Positions 18,741 to 25,789 of a stretch of DNA of 64,000 bases are shown in pieces. Made by a program: the position numbers and the translations under genes. This DNA comes from Fibrobacterota bacterium. Lineage in GTDB: Bacteria > Fibrobacterota > Fibrobacteria > UBA11236. The stretch is taken from positions 62,001-126,000 of the forward strand of contig JAEKLQ010000022.1 of the NCBI GenBank assembly GCA_019509785.1, given 5' to 3'. The notes beneath the pieces are model-generated. The model did not search any database. It worked only from the letters and a program-made list of their open reading frames with translations, and was not told the DNA's origin. Each line of letters opens with the position of its first letter. Position 1 is the stretch's first letter.

Positions 18741-19226
18741 ATGCTACCGTTCAACTACGAGAACGACCCCGGCGGCCCCAAGGGCGCCGGGGTTCCCTAT
18801 AACGGCTACACCATCCTGTTGGTGGACGACGACGATCAGGTGAGCGCCCTGGCGCAAGACAGCCTCGCGGCCCAGGGTTACCGGGTACTCGCCGCCCGCG
18901 ATTCGGATCAGGCCCTGCGTCTGTCCGACGAGCACCCCGGGCCCATAGACCTGTTGATCACCGATCAGGTGATGCCGCCTTTCATGAGCGGGCATGAGCT
19001 GGCCACCTGCCTAAGGCTGTTACGGCCCGACCTGAAGGTCCTCTACATTTCCGGCTACGGCGCCACCGACGGGGTGGTCGACGAAGTGGGCGACGCCTTC
19101 GCGGGATTCCTGGCCAAGCCCTTCTCGCCCCGGAACCTGGTCGACAAGGTGGAGGACCTGATCGCCGCCGAAGACCCCGATGAGGTGGAAGCGGAGGAAG
19201 AAGAAGTCGAGACCGAAGAAGAGTAA
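18741..19226 (+). CDS. Stand-alone response-regulator receiver protein with acidic tail
   Basis: A 161-residue single-domain receiver. The REC fold is complete: acidic cluster in TILLVDDDDQVSALA, phospho-acceptor Asp in DLLITDQVMPP, Ser in VLYISGYGA and Lys in FLAKPFSPRNLVDKV. There is no output domain. The last ~20 residues are almost all acidic (PDEVEAEEEEVETEEE). It starts 8 bp after the sigma-factor gene, so it is probably translated from the same message; whether it modulates that sigma factor is only inference. Its 3' third (19055-19226) is overlapped on the other strand by the methyltransferase-like gene. Confidence 0.88.
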   Translation: MLPFNYENDPGGPKGAGVPYNGYTILLVDDDDQVSALAQDSLAAQGYRVLAARDSDQALRLSDEHPGPIDLLITDQVMPPFMSGHELATCLRLLRPDLKVLYISGYGATDGVVDEVGDAFAGFLAKPFSPRNLVDKVEDLIAAEDPDEVEAEEEEVETEEE

Positions 19227-19870
19227 CGGCCCTTCCGCCTCCGCGCCCCTCCGAGCGGTTTCGCCGCCACGACGATGAGCAAGCCGGAAGGCTTTCCCGG
19301 CCCCCCGCCGTCCCAGTCGCCATAAGCCCGTTCCAGTTCCAGTCCGGCCGTCCGCAACAGAGCCTTCACTTCGCCTAAGTTCCAGGTTTGCGCGCTGGCC
19401 GCCGGAGCCTTTATCCTTCCTCTTTCCCCTGCCACCCGGGCGATGAGCCTGCCGTTGTCGGGATCGAAGTCCACCTTGGCGTTTACGGGCGCGCCGCCGG
19501 CTTGGATGGAACGGGTCCCGGTCCTTTCCCAAGCGCGATCGCGATCGAGCAAGTGGAAGCATAAGAGCCCTCCCGGCCGCAGGGCGCGGCGCAAGGCCCG
19601 CAGGCGTTCCGCGGGATCGGCTTCGAACCCCAGGGCTCCCGCCAGGAAAATCCGATCCAGCCCGCCGACGTCGGGAAAAGCGCCGGCCACTCGATGGCCC
19701 AGCCGGGTTAACTCGGCGGTTACCCCTGCCGGGGCCCCATGGGCGGCGATCGATTGGCCGCCGAACAAGTACAAGGCGTTGACCAGGAAAGAGACCAGGG
19801 TCGGCGTATCCCCCGGGATTTCCGGATCCAGTGCCGCTTGCGCGGCGAGCGCTTCGATTGCGATGTCCAT
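19055..19870 (-). CDS. Degenerate SAM-methyltransferase-like protein overlapping the REC gene
   Basis: A 271-codon frame whose residues ~60-215 look like the second half of a class I methyltransferase: LDRIFLAGALGFEADPAERLRALRRALRPGGLLCFHLLDRDR (post-motif helices and strand), a beta region, and QTWNLGEVKALLRTAGLELERAYGDWDGG ... LLIVVAAKP (the usual ending). Motif I, normally a Gly-rich GxGxG loop, reads IAAHGAPAGVTAEL, so SAM binding is doubtful. The final ~57 codons run antisense through the REC gene and give a low-complexity Ser/Thr tail with no family resemblance. That suggests the native stop was lost by mutation or a sequence error. Ribosome site GGAGGG lies before the ATG, but a strong terminator sits just upstream. 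Possibly a decaying gene. Confidence 0.5.
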   Translation of the reverse strand: MDIAIEALAAQAALDPEIPGDTPTLVSFLVNALYLFGGQSIAAHGAPAGVTAELTRLGHRVAGAFPDVGGLDRIFLAGALGFEADPAERLRALRRALRPGGLLCFHLLDRDRAWERTGTRSIQAGGAPVNAKVDFDPDNGRLIARVAGERGRIKAPAASAQTWNLGEVKALLRTAGLELERAYGDWDGGGPGKPSGLLIVVAAKPLGGARRRKGRYSSSVSTSSSSASTSSGSSAAIRSSTLSTRFRGEKGLARNPAKASPTSSTTPSVAP

Positions 19871-19899
19871 CTTGCCCTCCGTGAAACGAAAAACGAAAC

Positions 19900-19932
19900 A
19901 AAAAAAGAAGCCCGCTCGGAGGAGCGGGCTTC
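19900..19932 (-). terminator. Intrinsic terminator or attenuator between the MBL gene and the methyltransferase-like gene
   Basis: A perfect 11-bp stem (19907-19917 with 19922-19932) closes a 4-nt GGAG loop. Read on the minus strand it is followed by seven T residues (19900-19906), the classic rho-independent form. It lies about 230 nt after the stop of the ferredoxin-MBL gene and only ~20 nt before the ribosome site of the methyltransferase-like gene. It should stop read-through transcription between them, or act as an attenuator in the leader of the latter. Confidence 0.85.
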
Positions 19933-20160
19933 GGTAAGGCGAGGTTGATTCCCCGAACGCCTATAAAGACCCGCTCCTCCCGTTCCCATGTTTGCCGGTC
20001 ATGGCATCCGGGGTCCGGACGCAACGCGCGCATACGCGCTGGCACGGCCGGGCCGGAATGGGAGCGAGGATTGATTGGGTGGATCGCCAGGAAGTCATAT
20101 CCGAATTATACGTAAAAGCCGCGATGCGTCAAGGCCCCGGGGGAGGGGAGGAAACGGGAT

Positions 20161-21069
20161 TTAACGCGGTTTTCCTTTGAAATCGCCTTCCCTGATCCAT
20201 CGCAAGCATTCCCGCATGCTCTCCCGCATGGCCTCATGCGGCGCATGGAAACGCCGGCCATGCCCGGGCAGCACCCATTCGAAGGGGTAACCGGCGAGTT
20301 TCTCCATGGAACGCGCCAGCTCCTCCCAGGAATGCCAGCAAGCGTCGCGGAAAGCATAGAGGTGGCCGCGACGCTCGGACCAGGCGAGGTGATCCCCCGT
20401 GAACAGGAAGATATCCCGGTAAAGCAGGCAACAGCTGCCTTCGGTATGGCCCGGAACGGGAATGATGCGCAGGTCCGGGGCCAATTCCAGGTCCTGCGAT
20501 CCTTCCAGCAGGCGTTCCATCCCCCGGGCGCCCCAGCCCGCGTCCGCGGCATGCATGATGCGATCGCAACCCAGGCGGTCATGCCAATAAACATGGTCGG
20601 CCACGTCGTCGCCATGGGTCAGGAACATCCAACGGGCCCCGCCCATGGCCTCGATGCGGCCCGCCAGGGTTTCGGACCGCCGCGGCGAATCCACCAGCAC
20701 GTTGCCCTCCGGCCGGACGATGAGATAGGACGCGGCCCCGTAGGACTTCTCGCTATGGTAGCCGCAGTAGAAGACCTCGCCATCGATCGGCACGGGAAAG
20801 GCGGCGCGGGCGGACGGCATTTCCGGATCGGGAGCCAGGGTGCCGATGGATGCGGTCGGGCAGGCGACCGCGGCCAAACGGGCCCTATGCCGGGCTTCCG
20901 GATCGGCGGGTTGCGTCCCTACGGCGCTTTGGCCCGCCTTGCGCACGAAGGTTTCCGGGGCCAGCCATCGGCAGGTATCGCAATCGATGCAAGTCTCGTC
21001 GACGTAGAAATCGCCTTGGGCATTACCGGGGAGACGGCGTTCGGGATGGGCCATGGGAGGAAAATACAT
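20161..21069 (-). CDS. Ferredoxin-metallo-beta-lactamase fold fusion protein
   Basis: A 302-residue cytoplasmic protein. Residues ~18-75 are a single-cluster 4Fe-4S ferredoxin-like unit (YVDETCIDCDTC ... AVACPTASIG), giving C-x2-C-x2-C plus a later C-P. A metallo-beta-lactamase domain follows (GAASYLIVRPEGNVLVDSPR, MFLTHGDDVADHVYW, IPVPGHTEGSCCLLY, FLFTGDHLAWS, WVLPGHGRRF). The first metal motif is the H-x-D-D-V-A-D-H variant instead of H-x-H-x-D-H. That variant is conserved in a subfamily shared with cyanobacteria and plants, so it is a family trait, not damage. A redox-linked hydrolase or oxidoreductase is plausible; the substrate is unknown. The true start may be the second Met, six codons in. 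Confidence 0.85.
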   Translation of the reverse strand: MYFPPMAHPERRLPGNAQGDFYVDETCIDCDTCRWLAPETFVRKAGQSAVGTQPADPEARHRARLAAVACPTASIGTLAPDPEMPSARAAFPVPIDGEVFYCGYHSEKSYGAASYLIVRPEGNVLVDSPRRSETLAGRIEAMGGARWMFLTHGDDVADHVYWHDRLGCDRIMHAADAGWGARGMERLLEGSQDLELAPDLRIIPVPGHTEGSCCLLYRDIFLFTGDHLAWSERRGHLYAFRDACWHSWEELARSMEKLAGYPFEWVLPGHGRRFHAPHEAMRESMRECLRWIREGDFKGKPR

Positions 21070-21103
21070 GGACGAGGGAATCTCGGGCGGGGGCGTATCC
21101 CGT

Positions 21104-22735
21104 TCAGCCCTTGGCGCCCAACCATCCTCCCAGGGCGGCCGAGGCCCCGGAGAGCGCGGATATGGCGAGTAGCCAGCGCGCGGAGGAAGCCGCCAGGGAA
21201 CGGACGGAAGCCTCTTCGGCCTCTACGGAAAGGCGGGCTTCGTCGCGGCGCCGGGCGATTTCGGCGTGCAAACGGCCGGCGGACTCCTCGGCGGCGCGGA
21301 AGGCCGCATCGGCGGCCTCGGCCATCTTCTCGGCATCGGAACGGGATATGCCCTGCTTGGAAAAGAACAAGGATTGCAAGGCGGGTTTATCGAATTCCCG
21401 CAGCTCCTTGTCGAGGGCCGGGGCGGCGGCCAGCCGCTCTTCGAGCAGCCTTTCCAGGGCGCGGCGGAACGAGGCGTAGTCGCGTTCGGGCCGGGACAAG
21501 GCGTAGAGGCGATCGCGCAAGCGCGACAGGGCTTGATCGGTGGCCTCCTGGCGGCGATGCTCGCGGATCTCGCTGCGCGACAGCATGCGGGTGCGCGCCG
21601 AATCGATGAGATCGGCGATGGAATCGGCTTCACGCGGGGAGATGTCGCGGCGTTGCTTGAGCTCGCGGGCCACGTCCTCGCGGCGCAAGGAGCGGGCTTC
21701 CTTGTCCACGATCTCCCGGCCGTTCTCGCTTCGCAGGACCAAATGCGCCAGTTCCCGTTCCAACCGATCGGGATTCAGCGCGCTGCGATCGGATTTGCGC
21801 AGGAAATCCTTGAATCCCTGCAAGCGTTCGCGATAGCCGGCCCCCTGTGCTACCGCCGTGGCGGCTTCCAGCTTTTCCCCGCCGCCCTCGAAGGGTTTGC
21901 CCGCCGGCGCCGGCGGGGGCAGGGCGATGGGGCCGGACGGGGAAACGTCGGCGCCTCCCGGGGCGCCCTCCTTGGGTAACACATCGGTTACGGTGGATTC
22001 GGCCGGATGGGCAGGACCGGCCTCGCGCAGGGCCGTCCATCGCGCGTATAAGGCTTCCGTCCACTGGGCCACCTCTTCCGCGGTCAAATCGTTGCGGCTG
22101 GATGCCATCTCCCGGAAGCGCGCCTTATCGAGGCGCAGCAGGTCGTCCCGCCGCGCGGCCTCGCGCAGGGCCTCGTCGTCGAAGAAGGCATCCGCTTCGC
22201 GATCGATCTCGAAGCGGTCCGGGCCTTGGGATCCCAACCGCTCCAGGAATTCCTTGAGGCTTTCCCGCAGGGTTTCCCCGGTCCGGCGGGAACGGAACGA
22301 TTCGCGAACTTCGGATTCCAAACGCGCCTGGGTGGACGTATCCCAGGCGGGAACGTGCAGTGGAGGGACGGAGTAATGGGCCAGGGAGCGGCGGAAGACC
22401 CTCACGACGGCCCCGAACCAGGAGGCGCGCCCGGAGGTTTCGGAGAGCGACATCACGGCGAGGAATCCGGCCCATACCACGAGGGCGATCCAGAGACCCT
22501 GCCGATGGGTAACGGATCGGTTACTGGAGGCGGCGATCCAACAGGCTACGAAGAGCGGAAGGCAGGCCCCCAAGGTCGCTCTCCAACCCAGGCGCAGGCC
22601 GATCTGGCGCGCGGTCGCCGGGGGGCGCGCATGACGAAAGGCTCCTAGGGCGATGGCGGAACCAGCTAAAATGGTTTGCAAGCCGAAGGCCAAGGCGAGA
22701 CCCAACGCGATAGCGGACAGGGAACTGCCTTCCAT
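21104..22735 (-). CDS. Membrane protein with three internal helical repeats
   Basis: A 543-residue protein. The N-terminal ~130 residues hold three or four membrane helices (LSAIALGLALAFGLQTILAGSAIALGAF, ATLGACLPLFVACWIAA, GLWIALVVWAGFLAVMSL). A long charged helical region follows, and the C-terminus ends in a last hydrophobic helix (WLLAISALSGASAALGGWL). The helical region contains three copies of a ~15-residue motif: SSRNDLTAEEVAQWTEAL, KQRRDISPREADSIADLI and SKQGISRSDAEKMAEAA, each preceded by a run of charged helix. Similar motifs occur in uncharacterised membrane proteins of cyanobacteria and Chloroflexota; I do not recognise a named function. The start at 22735 has AAGGAGG; a frame extending to 22906 is rejected. 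It lies 34 bp upstream of the ferredoxin-MBL gene, so the two may share a message. Confidence 0.75.
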   Translation of the reverse strand: MEGSSLSAIALGLALAFGLQTILAGSAIALGAFRHARPPATARQIGLRLGWRATLGACLPLFVACWIAASSNRSVTHRQGLWIALVVWAGFLAVMSLSETSGRASWFGAVVRVFRRSLAHYSVPPLHVPAWDTSTQARLESEVRESFRSRRTGETLRESLKEFLERLGSQGPDRFEIDREADAFFDDEALREAARRDDLLRLDKARFREMASSRNDLTAEEVAQWTEALYARWTALREAGPAHPAESTVTDVLPKEGAPGGADVSPSGPIALPPPAPAGKPFEGGGEKLEAATAVAQGAGYRERLQGFKDFLRKSDRSALNPDRLERELAHLVLRSENGREIVDKEARSLRREDVARELKQRRDISPREADSIADLIDSARTRMLSRSEIREHRRQEATDQALSRLRDRLYALSRPERDYASFRRALERLLEERLAAAPALDKELREFDKPALQSLFFSKQGISRSDAEKMAEAADAAFRAAEESAGRLHAEIARRRDEARLSVEAEEASVRSLAASSARWLLAISALSGASAALGGWLGAKG

Positions 22736-22897
22736 GCTTTCCTCCTTCAGGCGGGGGCCGCGCCGCCGCGGAGGCCGAGCCTGCCTCTCACGAAAATAAA
22801 TCCCTACGGGGCCACGGAAAGCGATAAGAATCCCGATTGTCGGGGGATCTAATGGAAGGGGTTGAAAAGCGGAGTTTGCCGCGAAAAGCGGCGGAAT

Positions 22898-22924
22898 GGC
22901 GGACACATCAGGGATGTGCCCGCC
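22898..22924 (-). other. Stem-loop downstream of the small exported-protein gene
   Basis: Two 5-bp stem halves separated by a single mismatch (GGCGG-a-CACAT and ATGTG-c-CCGCC) around a 5-nt loop, ending 14 bp past the stop of the minus-strand gene at 22939. A second small stem with a GAAAA loop lies at 22878-22892. There is no strong T-run on the minus strand, so this may be a weak or rho-aided terminator or a 3'-end stabilising structure. Confidence 0.45.
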
Positions 22925-22938
22925 CGGCTAATGCAGGA

Positions 22939-23451
22939 TTAGCTCCCGACGAGGACCGAAATCCCGCTAAGGAACGATGAACCACCCGATAACCCCGAGG
23001 CTTTAGGAATGGTGCAGGAGACGTTTAAATAAGTGACGTTAATCGGGGGTGACCCGATAGACTGGGTGTGCGGAGGGGCATTTTGCGCGCCGGTCGGGAA
23101 GGTCGTAGTCCCGGAGTTCCACACGTTATTCCCCGATTGGTCCAATCCAGCGACCTTGCAGGTGTAAGCGCCCGGAGTGGTGCTACGATTCCAAAAGGTG
23201 GCCTGAATGACATAAAGCTGGGAGCCGCTGAGGGCGCCCTGAGGCCTGGCCCATTGGATCCCGCAATTTACGGTTGCCGAAGAACTGGTGGACTGATTGT
23301 TGGCGCCGAATGTGCTCTGTACGACGCCGCCACCGATACAGGTATTACCGTGAACCCAGATATCGTCGAAAGTTTGCGCGCTCGCCGCCCCGGCGAACGC
23401 CAGTATGGCCGCCCCGATTGCCGACATCCGAACTTGTCGCGTTAATTTCAT
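22939..23451 (-). CDS. Small exported protein of unknown function
   Basis: A 170-residue protein with a clear signal peptide (MSAIGAAILAFAGAASA, cleavage before QTF). The mature part is Ser/Thr/Asn/Gly-rich, contains four Cys (HGNTCIGG, ATVNCGIQW, AYTCKVAG, NVSCTIP) likely to form two disulfides, and appears all-beta, with a QLYVIQATFWNRSTTPGAY stretch in the middle. I do not recognise a family; a small secreted beta-sandwich is the safest description. AAGGAAC precedes the ATG. The flanking DNA is noticeably more AT-rich than elsewhere in the window (23452-23560), which could reflect its promoter or a recently acquired segment. Confidence 0.7.
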   Translation of the reverse strand: MKLTRQVRMSAIGAAILAFAGAASAQTFDDIWVHGNTCIGGGVVQSTFGANNQSTSSSATVNCGIQWARPQGALSGSQLYVIQATFWNRSTTPGAYTCKVAGLDQSGNNVWNSGTTTFPTGAQNAPPHTQSIGSPPINVTYLNVSCTIPKASGLSGGSSFLSGISVLVGS

Positions 23452-23650
23452 GATTGTTCCTTGTGATCATGGTGATGCAACCGAATAAATTTCGATCGCT
23501 ACCATTGAGACGAAGACTGGGCGGGGAATGTCGCACCAATTTAATTGGCACTACAGAAAAAATATTTCAGGGAGTCGGATCCGAAACTGGATCCTTATCC
23601 GCATCCTGGGGGTTCGGCAAGTCCTGCCAAGAAGCAAAGATCGCTACGGA

Positions 23651-25657
23651 CTATCGAATCGTTATCCGGCTTCTGGTTCGCGCTCCATTCGCGTCGATAA
23701 CCGCGTAAAGGAATTGCGCGGGCAGCCCGGGAAGGTCCCAGCGAATCGTTTGTGATCCTGCCGGAACGGAACGGCGCAGCATCGGCCCGGCCTTCCTGCC
23801 GCGGCCGTCGTAAAGTTGCAAGGAAATGATCTGGCCGCGTACCGCAGTAAGATGCAACGTCAGCGCAACAAAATTGCCTGCGCGGCGTTCCAGCCATAAC
23901 GGCATATCGCCGCTCGGCCTTGCCATCCTCTCGCGGATCGAAGCCGGTTTCCAGGTGGAGGCCGCATTGACCCGGAGCCGGACGGCGAAGGTCGTAGCCG
24001 TGGAGGGCCGAGTCAAAGTGATTTTCCAACCGGAGGGAAATTCATCCTTCCATCCCGCGTCGCTCCGGGCCTTGCTCCATTCCACGATGCGTACTTGGGC
24101 GTCCGCGTCGAGGGGAGTTATCGCCAGGGCGCCGGCGACGATGGAATCGCCTTGAATGAGAGGTTGAACCGGCGTATTCAGTTGCCAGGCCGCGGTTACG
24201 CCCGTTTGCGCGGAGAAGGTGTCGCGCACGGTGACGAGGTTCGCCGGGCGATCGAACACTACGGAACGGCGCCAGGCTTGCACCTGCTTGGCCTTGCGGT
24301 ACATATTGGAAAGATCGGCGGAGGCGGTCAGTATCGCGCCGTCGTCCCGGAAATCCAACCTCGCCGCGCTGTCGCTCTGCTCCTGCCGTACGGTATCGGC
24401 TCCGCCGTTCGCCAGGAAGAGGAGGACGTTATGGACTTCCGTGCCCTGCTCGATGCCGCTATGGGAATTCATGTTTTCGGTCACCGCCAGCCAAGTCTTG
24501 TTGTAGATCTCGACCGAACCCTGATCCTGATGGGCGTGCGACTGGTTGAAGAGGCCGGCTTTCACGTGCAGCCAGGTGGCGGCCGTATCCCACGAGGCGC
24601 GGGCGAAAAGATCCCCCACCCCCGGCGAATGGTATGCGAGCGCCGTAGGCTTTTGCGGGGCGTCCGGAAGCTTGAAGATGTTGTCGCGGAGATTGAAGGT
24701 CCCGCTCATCTGCCGGATGGAAATATTGTTCAGCCACCACATCCCGCGACCCGCCTGGGGCGTGCCCGGATTGAGAAGCACCGCGCGCTCCACCAACGCG
24801 CGCTGGTAATCGTATAACGGCGCATCGGAGACGCGCGCTTGATCGCCGATGGGGGCGAATCGCTGGAGGGTGGGAACCGTGGCGTGTATCCAATAGTCGA
24901 TGGTGTTGGCGCAATGGGTGGATTGGGCGGAGAGATCGGCCCCGGTCGCGCTCTTCCAGAATCCGTAGATTTCGAACAGGCCCTTATGCGAAGTGCCGTA
25001 GCCGGTGCCTTCCAGGCTGCCTCCTCCGGGCAACTGCGCGAAGTACGCGGTGAGCGGAGGCGCCTTTTGCAGGCGCACGAAATCCAGCCATTGCTGGTTC
25101 TGGCTCGCGACGGCCCAGTACATGGTGGCCCGCAGGAAACTGTAGTGGTAGTTGTTCCCGGGATCGTTGATGCTCCAACCCGACCAAGGCAGGGAAGCGC
25201 CTCCCCAGCTGGCCAGGGTGGGATTCCAGACATTGTAAATGGTCTGATCGGCGAACGCCTTCCAGCGCGTTTTCTGGGACGCCGTAAGGCGGGCGGATGC
25301 CCAATCGTAGGCGAGCGCCAGGGAAGCGATCTGCTCGCCCACGTAGAGATACGAATCCCCGGTGACATCGGGGGCCTTCTTGGCGGCGATCAGGGCCTCC
25401 TCGGAGGCGACGGTGGAATCGATTCGGGCTATCGCGAAGTCGGCGTATTTCGCATCCCCGCCCATGCTATAGCGGATCATCGCATCGTAGGGGCTGAAGC
25501 CGTAGTCGGGGTTCCCGGCCAAGGCATGATCGATGTAGGTGACGAAACGTTTGTATTCGGAACCAGTCGTATCGATGGGGAAAAAGGGGATGTTGGCGGC
25601 GCGCGGAACCGCGGAAAAGAACAAGACGCAGGCAGCGGTGGCGAAGGGGGATTTCAT
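23651..25657 (-). CDS. Exported heparinase II/III-like polysaccharide lyase
   Basis: A 668-residue exported protein (signal FATAACVLFFSAVPRA). The N-terminal ~350 residues form the alpha/alpha toroid expected of heparinase II/III and alginate lyases (VGEQIASLALAYDWASARLT, LPWSGWSINDPGNNYHYSFLRATMYWAVA). The anti-parallel beta part starts near residue 365 and carries the family signature FNQSHAHQDQGSVEIYNKTW, where the His is metal- or substrate-binding. The last ~75 residues (LQLYDGRGRKAGPMLRRSV ... LYAVIDANGARTRSRITIR) fit a FlgD-like C-terminal tail. It cleaves or binds an acidic polysaccharide by family analogy; the actual substrate is not clear. No transporter or other lyase genes adjoin it. 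Confidence 0.82.
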   Translation of the reverse strand: MKSPFATAACVLFFSAVPRAANIPFFPIDTTGSEYKRFVTYIDHALAGNPDYGFSPYDAMIRYSMGGDAKYADFAIARIDSTVASEEALIAAKKAPDVTGDSYLYVGEQIASLALAYDWASARLTASQKTRWKAFADQTIYNVWNPTLASWGGASLPWSGWSINDPGNNYHYSFLRATMYWAVASQNQQWLDFVRLQKAPPLTAYFAQLPGGGSLEGTGYGTSHKGLFEIYGFWKSATGADLSAQSTHCANTIDYWIHATVPTLQRFAPIGDQARVSDAPLYDYQRALVERAVLLNPGTPQAGRGMWWLNNISIRQMSGTFNLRDNIFKLPDAPQKPTALAYHSPGVGDLFARASWDTAATWLHVKAGLFNQSHAHQDQGSVEIYNKTWLAVTENMNSHSGIEQGTEVHNVLLFLANGGADTVRQEQSDSAARLDFRDDGAILTASADLSNMYRKAKQVQAWRRSVVFDRPANLVTVRDTFSAQTGVTAAWQLNTPVQPLIQGDSIVAGALAITPLDADAQVRIVEWSKARSDAGWKDEFPSGWKITLTRPSTATTFAVRLRVNAASTWKPASIRERMARPSGDMPLWLERRAGNFVALTLHLTAVRGQIISLQLYDGRGRKAGPMLRRSVPAGSQTIRWDLPGLPAQFLYAVIDANGARTRSRITIR

Positions 25658-25789
25658 CCCCCAATCATAAGACCCGATTAACCGGCGGATCGTGATTCGT
25701 TAAACCCGAATTCGGGGCTTTGGGTCGCGAAAATCCCCTAAGGTGGCGCCCGGGTTGGGACGCCATCGATGCGATTCCCTGCCCGCTTA

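Noticed and set aside
19020-20045. A 341-codon minus-strand frame overlapping the methyltransferase-like gene
   Set aside because: It is a different frame of the same strand with Arg/Gly-rich sequence and no domain; the frame at 19055-19870 has the family resemblance.
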